64,000 nt of DNA, from contig NZ_FNVD01000011.1 of the NCBI RefSeq assembly GCF_900108275.1, positions 1-64,000 on the forward strand, written 5' to 3'. This stretch comes from Jhaorihella thermophila. GTDB taxonomy: Bacteria; Pseudomonadota; Alphaproteobacteria; Rhodobacterales; Rhodobacteraceae. Below the pieces are notes generated by a model. The model saw only the letters and a list, made by a program, of their open reading frames with translations, did not search any database and was not told the origin of the DNA. The position numbers and the translations under genes were made by a program. Position 1 is the stretch's first letter, and each line of letters opens with the position of its first letter. Positions 42,181 through 54,913 of this stretch are shown one piece after another.

Positions 42181-43053
42181 ATGTCCCCCAACACGCGCGG
42201 TGCGCTTCTCATGATGGGCAGCATGGCGGCCTTTACGCTGAACGACACCTGCGTAAAGGCCGCCGGCGGCGCCGTGCCCCTGTTTCAGCTGGTGACGATC
42301 CGGGGCGTGCTGACGACGGTCCTGATCTACCTGCTGGCGCGTCGCCTGGGGGCGCTGAGGCTGCGCCTGCCTCGGCGCGACTGGATGCTGATCGCGCTGC
42401 GCTGTGCCGCGGAGGTAGGGGCCACGGTGTTCTTCCTGACCGCTCTGATGCGGATGCCGCTGGCCAATGTGACGGCGGTTCTGCAGGTGCTGCCGCTGAC
42501 GGTGACGCTGGGCGCGGCGCTGTTCTTCGGCGAGCAGGTCGGCTGGCGGCGGATGCTGGCCATCCTGGCCGGGTTTGGGGGCATGTTGCTGATCGTCCGC
42601 CCCGGCCCCGAAGGCTTCAGCCTCGAGGCAATTTACGCCCTGGCGGCGGTGGTCTGTGTGACCGCGCGGGATCTCAGCACAAGGCGCATGTCGGCCGAGG
42701 TGCCTTCGTTGACGGTGACCCTGTTCGCGGCGATCTCGGTCACGGCGTTTTCGGCCGCCGCATCGATCGGACAGGGCTGGGTTGCGCCGGGGGCCGGCCA
42801 TGCCGGGCTGATCGCCTCGGCGTCGCTGCTGATCCTCTTCGGCTATCTGCTGAGCGTGATGGTGATGCGGGTGGGCGACGTCTCTTTCACCGCGCCGTTT
42901 CGCTACACGGGGCTGGTCTGGGCGCTGGTGCTGGGCTGGGCGGTGTTCGGCGACTGGCCGGACCCGGTGACGATGCTGGGCGCGACGGTGGTGGTGGCGA
43001 CGGGGCTGTTCACCCTTTACCGCGAACGCGCAGTCAAGGCGGCATCGCGGTAG
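42181..43053 (+). CDS. EamA/DMT-family membrane transporter
   Basis: 290 residues with about ten hydrophobic segments in two repeats, the EamA (drug/metabolite transporter) pattern. Clear helices include ALLMMGSMAAFTLNDTCVKA at the N-terminus, MPLANVTAVLQVLPLTVTLG, and YTGLVWALVLGWAVFGDWPD in the second repeat. The substrate cannot be predicted. It begins three bases after the copy A transferase, so it is probably co-transcribed. Its 3' end overlaps the convergent copy B transferase by 37 bases. Confidence 0.88.
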   Translation: MSPNTRGALLMMGSMAAFTLNDTCVKAAGGAVPLFQLVTIRGVLTTVLIYLLARRLGALRLRLPRRDWMLIALRCAAEVGATVFFLTALMRMPLANVTAVLQVLPLTVTLGAALFFGEQVGWRRMLAILAGFGGMLLIVRPGPEGFSLEAIYALAAVVCVTARDLSTRRMSAEVPSLTVTLFAAISVTAFSAAASIGQGWVAPGAGHAGLIASASLLILFGYLLSVMVMRVGDVSFTAPFRYTGLVWALVLGWAVFGDWPDPVTMLGATVVVATGLFTLYRERAVKAASR

Positions 43054-43847
43054 GCGCGCCGCACCGCGTCGGCGTCGATCGCAAAGGTTTCACGGAAATA
43101 CGCCTCGCCCTCTTCATCCAGCGGCGCCAGCGGCACCGGCCGGACCTTCGTCCCCTGACGCGAATCGTTGAAGTCGTTGTGCCCGCGCACCAGCATGTCC
43201 TCGCCGGTAAAGCTCACGGTCGGCATCAGGCCGGGCAGCTTGTGATGGGCAAAGTTCATCACGCTCAGGCGCACGCCGGGGCGCAGCATCAAGGCAAGAG
43301 CGGCCGTGGTAAAAGGCGCCCTGGTCGGCGCCACCGACAGTCCGTCCGGGCCCGGCCGGGCGATATAGCCCTGGTTGAAGTCGATCGCGATATGCCGATG
43401 CGCGCGCAACAGGCCGGCGACGTCGCGCGCCGCCTCGCGCAGGCGCTGCACATAGACGCGCGCCACCGCATCGTCATCGTCCATACGGAACTGCAGACAC
43501 GGGGTGCGGCGCTTTTCGCGCACCGAGTTGATCGCCGCCTGCATCACCTTTCTGTGCGGGCCGGGGGTATGAGCCTGCACGATGGCCTGCGGCATGTCCT
43601 CGACCAGCGCCATCAGCCGGTCGCGATAATGGCCGGGCATGGAGTCGCCGATCACGATCAGAAAGGTGAAGTCATCGTCGGTCTGCGCCCGCAGCGGCGG
43701 CAGGGTGATGGTTTCGAAGGTGCGAAACCGCTCTTCCATTCGTTCGGGCGCATAGAGATAGGAGATCCGCTCGTGCAGCGAATCGTGTTCGACCTGAAAT
43801 CCGCCGATTCCGGGCCACGAGAAGCGGCAAAGCCCGATGACCTGCAT
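43017..43847 (-). CDS. Putative rhamnosyl/glycosyltransferase, copy B
   Basis: 276 residues from ATG 43847 (AAAAAGGGGG upstream); the longer frame to 44204 covers the str promoter region. It starts QVIGLCRFSWPGIGGFQVEH and contains YAPERMEERFRTFETITLPP, RAQTDDDFTFLIVIGDSMPG and FRMDDDDAVARVYVQ, paralleling copy A. It lies on the opposite strand, converging on the EamA gene with a 37-base overlap. Role unknown beyond probable sugar transfer. Confidence 0.78.
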   Translation of the reverse strand: MQVIGLCRFSWPGIGGFQVEHDSLHERISYLYAPERMEERFRTFETITLPPLRAQTDDDFTFLIVIGDSMPGHYRDRLMALVEDMPQAIVQAHTPGPHRKVMQAAINSVREKRRTPCLQFRMDDDDAVARVYVQRLREAARDVAGLLRAHRHIAIDFNQGYIARPGPDGLSVAPTRAPFTTAALALMLRPGVRLSVMNFAHHKLPGLMPTVSFTGEDMLVRGHNDFNDSRQGTKVRPVPLAPLDEEGEAYFRETFAIDADAVRRAYRDAALTARSR

Positions 43848-43947
43848 GCGTGCCCCCTTTTTCCTGTGTTTGCGCTTGCCCGACCGGGTTTCGAGCCACA
43901 CAGGCACTGTGACAAGGCGCGCCGGGCGGGGCAAGTGTTGCTGGCTG

Positions 43948-43976
43948 TTGACAGTGGGGACGACTCCGCCTATACG
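43948..43976 (+). promoter_or_regulatory. Strong sigma-70-type promoter of the str operon
   Basis: TTGACA (43948-43953), a 17-base spacer and TATACG (43971-43976) give a perfect -35 and a near-consensus -10, about 220 bases before rpsL. It lies in the 350-base gap 43848-44197 and is the best promoter match in the window, as expected for rpsL-rpsG-fusA-tuf. Confidence 0.8.
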
Positions 43977-44197
43977 CCCGCTATCTCGGCAACGGGGTCT
44001 TTCCCCATGCGCCGACTTCAGTACTGGAGTGGTCACGATCCGGCCTGACGGCCCGATCCTCTGGAAATCCACCGCGTCGGTCCCAGGATGGGGTCGGAGG
44101 CGGTTTTTGCGCTTTGCGGACGCGCGGGGCGCCTTGAGTTCAACCGCACGCCTGGCGTGCACAGACACATGTGTTGCGAAACGGGGAAAGAACCGGA
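43977..44197 (+). promoter_or_regulatory. Long 5' leader of the str operon
   Basis: About 215 untranslated bases follow the promoter before the rpsL ATG. Short stems are possible, and a perfect palindrome ACACATGTGT lies at 44165-44174, just before the ribosome-binding site GGGGAAAG. No convincing ORF is present. Its length suggests post-transcriptional control, but I cannot assign a known class. Confidence 0.4.
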
Positions 44198-44569
<372 letters not shown>

Positions 44570-44578
44570 GAGGATTGA

Positions 44579-45052
<474 letters not shown>

Positions 45053-45073
45053 CCCCCGGAAGGACCAGGACTC

Positions 45074-47191
<2,118 letters not shown>

Positions 47192-47196
47192 GCAGC

Positions 47197-47252
47197 GGTG
47201 CGTGGGCAACCACGCACCCTACCCACCCGTAGGGTGCGCCACCCGGCGCACC
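47197..47252 (+). repeat. Overlapping hairpins in the fusA-tuf spacer, REP-like
   Basis: Two separate stems, GGTGCGTGG/CCACGCACC (47197-47205 with 47210-47218, loop GCAA) and GGTGCGCC/GGCGCACC (47233-47240 with 47245-47252, loop ACCC), share bases with a third stem ACCCTAC/GTAGGGT (47216-47222 with 47229-47235). The third cannot form together with the outer two. Either it is a dispersed REP-type repeat (GTAGGGTGCG units are common in GC-rich genomes) or an RNA switch between fusA and tuf. Confidence 0.6.
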
Positions 47253-47275
47253 GCCACTGAAACAAGGAGGCCACA

Positions 47276-48451
<1,176 letters not shown>

Positions 48452-48467
48452 TACACTCGGGTTCGAC

Positions 48468-48496
48468 GAGGGCCACCGGGCGGTCCGGTGGTCCTC
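48468..48496 (+). terminator. Hairpin between tuf and rpsJ
   Basis: GAGGGCCACCGG (48468-48479) pairs with CCGGTGGTCCTC (48485-48496) with one mismatch, around GCGGT. CTATC follows, not a T-tract. It may partly separate the str unit from the S10 unit. Confidence 0.5.
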
Positions 48497-48528
48497 CTAT
48501 CAACTCCAAGGCCTGAAAGGGCGAAGAA

Positions 48529-48840
48529 ATGCAAAGCCAAAACATCCGTATTCGGCTTAAGGCGTTCGATTACCGCGTGCTGGATGCCAGCACGCAGGAA
48601 ATCGTGAACACCGCCAAGCGGACCGGCGCGCAGGTGCGCGGCCCGATCCCGCTGCCGAACAAGATCGAGAAGTTCACCGTTCTGCGTGGACCTCACATCG
48701 ACAAGAAGTCCCGCGACCAGTTCGAGATCCGCACCCACAAGCGGCTTCTGGACATCGTGGATCCGACCCCGCAGACGGTGGACGCGCTGATGAAGCTCGA
48801 CCTGGCCGCCGGCGTGGATGTCGAGATCAAGCTGCAGTAA
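48529..48840 (+). CDS. rpsJ: 30S ribosomal protein S10 (NusE)
   Basis: 103 residues: [20 protein letters not shown] at the start and [20 protein letters not shown] with [20 protein letters not shown]. Besides its ribosomal role S10 binds NusB and NusG in antitermination. First gene of the S10 series here. Confidence 0.98.
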   Translation: MQSQNIRIRLKAFDYRVLDASTQEIVNTAKRTGAQVRGPIPLPNKIEKFTVLRGPHIDKKSRDQFEIRTHKRLLDIVDPTPQTVDALMKLDLAAGVDVEIKLQ

Positions 48841-48861
48841 CGGACCGGGAGGGTAGTGAAA

Positions 48862-49587
48862 ATGCGCTCTGGTGTTATTGCAAGGAAAGTCGGCATGACC
48901 CGGCTGTTCATGGAGGACGGCCGCCAGATCCCGGTGACCGTTCTGCAACTGGACAACGTGCAGGTCGTGGCGCAGCGCACCGCGGAAAAGGACGGCTACA
49001 CCGCCGTTCAGCTCGGCGCCGGTTCGGCCAAGGCCAAGCGGACCAGCAAGGCCATGCGCGGCCATTTCGCCGCCGCCAAGGTCGAGCCCAAGCGGAAGCT
49101 GGCCGAGTTCCGCGTCGCCCCCGAAAACCTGATCGAAGTCGGCGCCGAAATCTCGGCCGCGCACTTTCTCGAGGGTCAAAAGGTGGACGTCAGCGGCACC
49201 TCGATCGGTAAGGGTTTCGCCGGTGCCATGAAGCGGCACAATTTCGGCGGCCTGCGGGCGTCGCACGGTGTTTCGATCAGCCACCGTTCGCACGGTTCGA
49301 CCGGTCAGTGCCAGGAACCGGGCCGCGTGTTCAAGGGCAAGAAGATGGCCGGTCACATGGGTGCGGCCCGCGTGACTACCCAGAACCTCGAAGTCGTCAA
49401 GACCGATGTCGAGCGTGGTCTCATCATGGTCAAGGGCGCGGTTCCGGGCTCCAAGGGGGGCTGGGTCACGGTCAAGGACGCGGTGAAGAAGAAACTGCCC
49501 GAGGGCGTTCCGTTCCCGGCCGGCCTGAAGGCCGCCGAGACCGCCGCGCCCGCGGAAGAAGCACCCGCGGAAGGGGGTGAAGCATGA
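48862..49587 (+). CDS. rplC: 50S ribosomal protein L3
   Basis: 241 residues from ATG 48862 (GGAGG at about 48848); an in-frame GTG lies two codons earlier but too near the ribosome-binding site. It contains [20 protein letters not shown] and [20 protein letters not shown]. The last 25 residues are an Ala/Glu-rich tail ([14 protein letters not shown]), common in this group. L3 starts 50S assembly near the peptidyl transferase centre. Overlaps rplD by ATGA. Confidence 0.97.
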   Translation: MRSGVIARKVGMTRLFMEDGRQIPVTVLQLDNVQVVAQRTAEKDGYTAVQLGAGSAKAKRTSKAMRGHFAAAKVEPKRKLAEFRVAPENLIEVGAEISAAHFLEGQKVDVSGTSIGKGFAGAMKRHNFGGLRASHGVSISHRSHGSTGQCQEPGRVFKGKKMAGHMGAARVTTQNLEVVKTDVERGLIMVKGAVPGSKGGWVTVKDAVKKKLPEGVPFPAGLKAAETAAPAEEAPAEGGEA

Positions 49588-50201
49588 AACTTGACGTGAT
49601 CAAACTGGACGGCGGCAAGGCCGGCGTGATCGAACTGCCCGAGGACATCTTCGGGCTGGAGCCGCGCGCCGATATTCTGCATCGCGTGGTCCGCTGGCAG
49701 CGCAACAAGGCGCAGCAGGGCACCCACAAGGTCAAGACCCGGTCCGAGACCAGCTACTCGGGCAAGAAGATCTATCGCCAGAAAGGCACCGGCGGCGCCC
49801 GCCACGGTGACCGCAACGCGCCGATTTTCCGCCACGGCGGCATCTACAAGGGTCCGGTTCCGCGCAGCCACGCGCACGACCTGCCCAAGAAGTTCCGCAA
49901 GCTGGGCCTCAAGCACGCGCTGAGCGCCAAGGCCAAGGCCGGCGAACTGGTTGTGATCGAGGCGGCCGAGGCCGAGGGCAAGACCTCGGCGCTGGCAAAG
50001 CAGGTCAAGGAACTGGGCTGGAAGCGTGCTCTGATCATCGATGGTGCCGAGGTCAACGACGGTTTTGCCCGCGCCGCGCGCAATATCGAGGGTCTGGACA
50101 TTCTGCCGTCGATCGGCGCCAACGTTTATGACATCCTCCGCCGTGACATGCTGGTGCTCACCAAGGCGGGTGTCGAAGCTCTGGAGGCTCGACTGAAATG
50201 A
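49584..50201 (+). CDS. rplD: 50S ribosomal protein L4
   Basis: 205 residues. The exit-tunnel loop region [20 protein letters not shown] and [20 protein letters not shown] is intact. In enterobacteria L4 represses the S10 operon; that is not shown here. It overlaps both neighbours by four bases. Confidence 0.98.
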   Translation: MKLDVIKLDGGKAGVIELPEDIFGLEPRADILHRVVRWQRNKAQQGTHKVKTRSETSYSGKKIYRQKGTGGARHGDRNAPIFRHGGIYKGPVPRSHAHDLPKKFRKLGLKHALSAKAKAGELVVIEAAEAEGKTSALAKQVKELGWKRALIIDGAEVNDGFARAARNIEGLDILPSIGANVYDILRRDMLVLTKAGVEALEARLK

Positions 50202-50494
50202 GCGCGAAGCCTGAACATTACGACGTGATCCGCAAGCCGGTCATCACCGAAAAGGCTACCATGGCGTCGGAAAACGGCGCGGTGGTTTTCGAAGTGGCGA
50301 TGGACAGCACCAAGCCTCAGATCAAGGAGGCCGTCGAGGCGCTCTTCGGGGTCAAGGTGAAGGCCGTGAACACCACGATCACCAAGGGCAAGGTCAAGCG
50401 TTTCCGCGGCCAGATCGGCAGACGGAAGGACGTGAAAAAGGCCTATGTGACCCTCGAAGAGGGCAACACGATCGACGTGTCCACCGGGCTTTGA
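50198..50494 (+). CDS. rplW: 50S ribosomal protein L23
   Basis: 98 residues: [20 protein letters not shown] and [21 protein letters not shown]23 forms the docking site for trigger factor and signal recognition particle at the tunnel exit. In most bacteria rplB follows directly; here a terminator follows and rplB is not in the window. Confidence 0.98.
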   Translation: MSAKPEHYDVIRKPVITEKATMASENGAVVFEVAMDSTKPQIKEAVEALFGVKVKAVNTTITKGKVKRFRGQIGRRKDVKKAYVTLEEGNTIDVSTGL

Positions 50495-50524
50495 CCGAGG
50501 GACCGGCGCGAGTCGGCCCCAGAA

Positions 50525-50570
50525 AAAATGAAGAACCCCTCGTCCGGGCGGGCGGGGGGCTTTTCATTTT
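50525..50570 (+). terminator. Terminator after rplW
   Basis: AAAATGAAGAACCCC (50525-50539) pairs, with two mismatches, with GGGGCTTTTCATTTT (50556-50570). The 3' arm itself is T-rich, as in intrinsic terminators. It closes the S10 series after rplW. Confidence 0.75.
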
Positions 50571-50640
50571 CCGCACAACCGGACTGCGGCCCGGGGCGCG
50601 CCGAAGTGTATCCCGCATACCGGCCTGCGTCCCAACGTGT

Positions 50641-50746
50641 CTTCATCTTGCCGCAAATACTCCGGGGAGCGCGTCGCACCTCTGGTCCGCCTCCGGCGCA
50701 ACGGGCAGCGCCCCTCGCACCGGTCGGATCGGCACAGCCGATCCGA
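50641..50746. other. Rearrangement spacer with a possible dispersed repeat and a hairpin
   Basis: The gap 50495-50810 holds no gene. At 50641-50667 there is a CTTCATCTTG...CAAATACTCCGGGG stretch that resembles an intergenic element I associate with Rhodobacteraceae genomes (from memory, not verified). At 50724-50746, TCGGATCGGC pairs perfectly with GCCGATCCGA around ACA, possibly a terminator for the leftward ligase gene that ends at 50811. Confidence 0.4.
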
Positions 50747-50810
50747 AACGGCAATGCCCGCACGACAGGCTCCGCGCATCCTCTCTGGAACGCCCTCCTG
50801 CGCGAAACGA

Positions 50811-52376
50811 TCAGGCCGCCTCGGCCGCCATCCGGTCGCGCAGCACGCGCCGCAGGATCTTGCCCGAGGCGGATTTGGGGATTTCGTCCACCACCTCGAT
50901 CCGGCGCACCTGCTTGTAATGCGACAGACGGCCGTCCAGATAGGCCTGCACGTCCTCGAGCGTCACCTGCGCGTCGCCGGCCGGCACGATGAATGCCATC
51001 GGGATCTCTCCCGCCTCGTCGTCGGGGATGCCGATCACCGCCACATCGGCGATCATGGGGCTGGTCAGCAATTCGGCCTCCAGCTCGGCCGGAGCAACCT
51101 GGAACCCCTTGTATTTGATGAGTTCCTTCACCCGGTCGGTGACAAAGAGGTAACCGTCCTCGTCGATATATCCGATGTCGCCAGTGTGCAGCCAGCCTTC
51201 GGCGTCGATGGTCTCGGCCGTGGCCTGTGGATTGTTGAGATAGCCCTTCATCACCTGCGGCCCGCGCACCCACAGCTCGCCGGTCTCGCCGGGGCCGGCG
51301 TCTTCGCCGGTCTCGGGGTTCACGATCCGCGATTCGGTATTGGCGATGGTCACGCCCGAGGCGCCCTTGCGGTTGGCGTCCAGCGGGGTCATGTGGCTGA
51401 CGGGGCTCAACTCGGTCATGCCATAGCCCTGCGTCGCCAGCGTCCCCAGCCGTGCGCCCACCGCGTCGGCCACATCCCCGCCCAAGGGTGCCGCGCCCGA
51501 ATTGACCTGTATCACGCAGGACAGGTCGTAATTGTCCACGATCGGGTGCTTGGCCAGCGCGATGGCGATGGGCGGTACGATATACATGCGCGGCGTGCGA
51601 TATTTCGCGCTGAGTTCGAGGAACTGTTCCAGGTCGAAACGCGGCATCGTGACCAGCCCGCCGCCCCCCGCAAGATAGATGTTCATCAGAACCTGCATGC
51701 CGTAGATGTGAAAGAACGGAAGGAAAGCGACCGTCATCTCGTCGTCGCGCACATCCGTGGCGCTCAGCACCTGATCCACGTTGGCCACGAGGTTGCGGTG
51801 GGTCAGCATCACCCCCTTGGGCAGCCCGGTCGTGCCCGAGGAATAGGGCAGCACCACGACGTCTTCGGCGTAGTTCACAGGCACCTGCGCCTGCAGAGGC
51901 GAGCCCATCAGATCGGTCAGCGACGTCGCCCCCTCGGCCTCGCCGATCACGGCAATTTCGGTGACGCCGGTGCCCTCGGCCGCCTCGCGCGCGGTGTCGA
52001 GAAACGGCCCCACGGTAATCAGCAGCGAGGCGCCCGAATCGTTCAGCTGGTGGCGCACCTCGTGCGCGGTATAGGTGGGGTTGATCGTCGTGATCGTGCC
52101 GCCCGCCCAGGCCACGCCGTGAAATATGATGCAGTATTCCGGCAGGTTCGGCGCCATCAACGCGACCACCTTGCCCTTGCCGAACCCGCGTTCGGTCAAG
52201 CCGCCGGCCAGCGCCTTCACGCCCTGCGTGAACTGCCCGACCGTTACCTCACGTCCAGACGGGCCCTCGACCAGGATCACGCGGTCGGGGTTGTCTCCCA
52301 GCCCCTCGAATACCCGCTCGGTGATCGACATGTCGCGGATCTCGACATCGGGGTAAGGGCTCTTGACGATCCTCAT
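50811..52376 (-). CDS. 4-coumarate-CoA-ligase-type acyl/aryl-CoA synthetase
   Basis: 521 residues from ATG 52376, five to six bases after GGAGGAG; the longer frame to 52445 lacks such a site. Adenylate-forming motifs: VVLPYSSGTTGLPKGVMLTH (about 170-190), QGYGMTELSPVSHM, GWLHTGDIGYIDEDGYLFVT and the C-terminal catalytic Lys in IPKSASGKILRRVLRD. The overall form resembles plant and bacterial 4-coumarate-CoA ligases; the true substrate may be a phenylpropanoid or other aromatic or fatty acid. It stands alone, opposite in direction to all ribosomal neighbours. Confidence 0.87.
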   Translation of the reverse strand: MRIVKSPYPDVEIRDMSITERVFEGLGDNPDRVILVEGPSGREVTVGQFTQGVKALAGGLTERGFGKGKVVALMAPNLPEYCIIFHGVAWAGGTITTINPTYTAHEVRHQLNDSGASLLITVGPFLDTAREAAEGTGVTEIAVIGEAEGATSLTDLMGSPLQAQVPVNYAEDVVVLPYSSGTTGLPKGVMLTHRNLVANVDQVLSATDVRDDEMTVAFLPFFHIYGMQVLMNIYLAGGGGLVTMPRFDLEQFLELSAKYRTPRMYIVPPIAIALAKHPIVDNYDLSCVIQVNSGAAPLGGDVADAVGARLGTLATQGYGMTELSPVSHMTPLDANRKGASGVTIANTESRIVNPETGEDAGPGETGELWVRGPQVMKGYLNNPQATAETIDAEGWLHTGDIGYIDEDGYLFVTDRVKELIKYKGFQVAPAELEAELLTSPMIADVAVIGIPDDEAGEIPMAFIVPAGDAQVTLEDVQAYLDGRLSHYKQVRRIEVVDEIPKSASGKILRRVLRDRMAAEAA

Positions 52377-52660
52377 TTGCATCTCCTCCCATTGATCTGG
52401 ACCGAGTGTAGCGCGCCGGCGCATATTGCCAACGATTATGGACATGACGGGGCGTCACACGGGCCTTGTCACGCAGGGGAAAACGCGATAAGCACGCCCG
52501 CGTCGGCAAGGCGAAAACGCCGCAGGGCAAGAGGACGAGCAGGGTCGGATCCACCGGCCCTCTTTGTTTTGTGCGCTGCCTGTCGGCCAAAGGAAACCTG
52601 AAAGACCGGCGGAGACAACCGCGTGGCCAGTATAACGCTTGAAAGGAAACCGAGACCATT

Positions 52661-54340
52661 ATGGCTCAAACCGCATCCATGGAGGAATTCGAAGCCCTCC
52701 TGAACGAAAGCTTCGAAATGGACACGCCCCAGGAAGGGAGTGTCGTCAAGGGCAAGGTCATCGCGATCGAGAATGGCCAGGCCGTCATCGATGTCGGCTA
52801 CAAGATGGAAGGCCGCGTCGATCTCAAGGAATTCGCAAATCCCGGTGAAGAACCCGACGTGAAGGTCGGCGACGAGGTCGAAGTCTACCTGCGCGCCACC
52901 GAGAACGCCCGCGGCGAAGCCGTGCTCAGCCGCGAGATGGCCCGCCGCGAAGAGGCCTGGGACCGTCTGGAAAAGGCCTATGCCAATGACGAGCGCGTCG
53001 AAGGCGCGATCTTCGGCCGCGTCAAGGGTGGCTTCACCGTCGATCTGGGCGGCGCCGTGGCGTTCCTGCCCGGCAGCCAGGTGGACGTGCGGCCCGTGCG
53101 CGATGCCGGCCCGCTGATGGGACTGAAGCAGCCGTTCCAGATCCTCAAGATGGACCGCCGCCGGGGCAACATCGTGGTGTCGCGCCGCGCGATCCTCGAG
53201 GAATCCCGCGCCGAGCAGCGCGCCGAGGTCATCGCCAAGCTGAAGGAAGGCGACGTGGTCGATGGCGTGGTCAAGAACATCACCGAATACGGCGCCTTCG
53301 TCGATCTGGGCGGTGTTGACGGCCTGCTGCATGTCACCGACATGGCATGGCGCCGGGTGAACCACCCCTCCGAGATCGTGTCGATCGGCGAGACGATCAA
53401 GGTGCAGGTCATCAAGATCAACAAGGAAACCCACCGCATCAGCCTTGGCCTGAAGCAGCTGCAGGAAGATCCATGGGATCTGGTGGCGGTCAAGTATCCG
53501 CTGGGTTCGGTCCACAAGGGCCGCGTGACCAACATCACCGACTACGGCGCCTTCGTCGAACTGGAGCCGGGCGTCGAGGGTCTGGTCCACGTCTCGGAAA
53601 TGTCCTGGACCAAGAAGAACGTGCACCCTGGCAAGATCGTCTCGACCTCGCAGGAGGTGGACGTCATGGTGCTGGAAATCGACCCGGCCAAGCGCCGCGT
53701 GTCGCTGGGCCTCAAGCAGACCCAGCGCAACCCTTGGGAGGTCTTTGCCGAGCAGTTCCCGCCGGGAACCGAGGTCGAGGGCGAGGTCAAGAACATCACC
53801 GAATTCGGTCTGTTCATCGGCCTGCCGGGCGACATCGACGGCATGGTGCACCTTTCGGATCTCAGCTGGGAGGAACGCGGCGAGGACGCGATCCAGAACT
53901 ACCGCAAGGGCGACGTGGTCAAGGCGGTCGTTCAGGAAGTGGACGTCGAGAAGGAGCGCATTTCGCTGTCGATCAAGGCCGTGGGCGGCGACAAGTTCGC
54001 CGAGGCCGTGGGCGGCGTGAAGCGTGGTTCGGTCATCACCGTGACCGTCACCGCGATCGAGGAAGGCGGCATCGAGGTGGAATACGAGGGCATGAAGTCC
54101 TTCATCCGCCGCTCCGACCTGTCGCGCGACCGCTCCGAACAGCGGCCCGAGCGGTTCTCGGTCGGTGACAAGGTGGACGTCCGCGTCACCAACGTCGATC
54201 CCAAGACCCGCCGTCTGGGCCTGTCGATCAAGGCCCGCGAGATCGCCGAAGAGAAGGAGGCCGTCGCTCAGTATGGCTCGTCCGACTCGGGCGCTTCGCT
54301 GGGCGATATCCTGGGCGCCGCGCTCAAGCGCGACGAATAA
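52661..54340 (+). CDS. rpsA: 30S ribosomal protein S1
   Basis: 559 residues with six S1 RNA-binding repeats; examples are GSVVKGKVIAIENGQAVIDV, DGVVKNITEYGAFVDLGGVD, GRVTNITDYGAFVELEPGVE and GEVKNITEFGLFIGLPGDID. S1 unwinds mRNA at initiation. In many proteobacteria cmk lies just upstream; here a 284-base spacer and the ligase gene do. The following ihfB is the usual neighbour. Confidence 0.98.
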   Translation: MAQTASMEEFEALLNESFEMDTPQEGSVVKGKVIAIENGQAVIDVGYKMEGRVDLKEFANPGEEPDVKVGDEVEVYLRATENARGEAVLSREMARREEAWDRLEKAYANDERVEGAIFGRVKGGFTVDLGGAVAFLPGSQVDVRPVRDAGPLMGLKQPFQILKMDRRRGNIVVSRRAILEESRAEQRAEVIAKLKEGDVVDGVVKNITEYGAFVDLGGVDGLLHVTDMAWRRVNHPSEIVSIGETIKVQVIKINKETHRISLGLKQLQEDPWDLVAVKYPLGSVHKGRVTNITDYGAFVELEPGVEGLVHVSEMSWTKKNVHPGKIVSTSQEVDVMVLEIDPAKRRVSLGLKQTQRNPWEVFAEQFPPGTEVEGEVKNITEFGLFIGLPGDIDGMVHLSDLSWEERGEDAIQNYRKGDVVKAVVQEVDVEKERISLSIKAVGGDKFAEAVGGVKRGSVITVTVTAIEEGGIEVEYEGMKSFIRRSDLSRDRSEQRPERFSVGDKVDVRVTNVDPKTRRLGLSIKAREIAEEKEAVAQYGSSDSGASLGDILGAALKRDE

Positions 54341-54363
54341 GCGGAACGCTTTCCGCCTGCAGG

Positions 54364-54387
54364 CCCCGCGGCATTCCTGCCGCGGGG
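54364..54387 (+). terminator. Terminator after rpsA
   Basis: CCCCGCGGC (54364-54372) pairs perfectly with GCCGCGGGG (54379-54387) around ATTCCT and is followed by TTCTCTC. The remaining spacer to ihfB (54388-54628) contains a candidate promoter and no gene. Confidence 0.8.
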
Positions 54388-54550
54388 TTCTCTCGTCCGG
54401 CATGGCGCACGGGCGAATCAGGCGCGCCTTGTGCGTCGGCCCCGGGTGTTCGGGCTCGCAAATCCGGCCGAAAGGGTCGGGAAACCCGCGGCGCGTGGGC
54501 CGAAATCCGCCAAGCGCCTGAAAATACCTCTGATATTCATTCCCTTATGG

Positions 54551-54579
54551 TTCCCGCCTTCGTGGAATGTGCGTATAGT
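54551..54579 (+). promoter_or_regulatory. Candidate promoter of ihfB
   Basis: TATAGT (54574-54579) is a good -10 element, with TTCCCG (54551-54556) 17 bases upstream as a weak -35. It lies 50 bases before the ihfB ATG. Moderate to low support. Confidence 0.4.
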
Positions 54580-54628
54580 CGTGGGAAAGAACGGCCCGTA
54601 AGAGTGCTGCCTGGGAGGAACTGCAACG

Positions 54629-54913
54629 ATGATCCGGTCTGAACTGATCCAGAAGATAGCCGAACAGAACCCGCATCTTTACCAGCGCGATGTCGAGAGG
54701 ATCGTGAACACCTTTTTCGAAGAGGTCACCAATGCCATGGCGCGCGGCGATCGGGTGGAGCTGCGGGGCTTTGGCGCCTTCTCGGTCAAGAAGCGCGACG
54801 CGCGGATTGGTCGCAATCCAAGGACCGGCGAAACGGTGCATGTGGAGGAGAAATACGTGCCGTTCTTCAAAACCGGCAAACTTCTCAGGGACCGACTGAA
54901 CGGAAAAGCCTAG
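54629..54913 (+). CDS. ihfB: Integration host factor beta subunit
   Basis: 94 residues, the usual IhfB length. It reads [20 protein letters not shown] then [20 protein letters not shown] and [19 protein letters not shown], the DNA-bending arm with the conserved Pro. It forms the IHF heterodimer with IhfA. It is directly followed by lapA: the TAG stop ends one base before the ATG. Confidence 0.97.
   Translation: MIRSELIQKIAEQNPHLYQRDVERIVNTFFEEVTNAMARGDRVELRGFGAFSVKKRDARIGRNPRTGETVHVEEKYVPFFKTGKLLRDRLNGKA

Noticed and set aside
43017-43053. Frameshift joining the EamA gene and the opposite transferase
   Set aside because: Both genes are full length with normal C-termini; the 37-base overlap is simply convergent tails.
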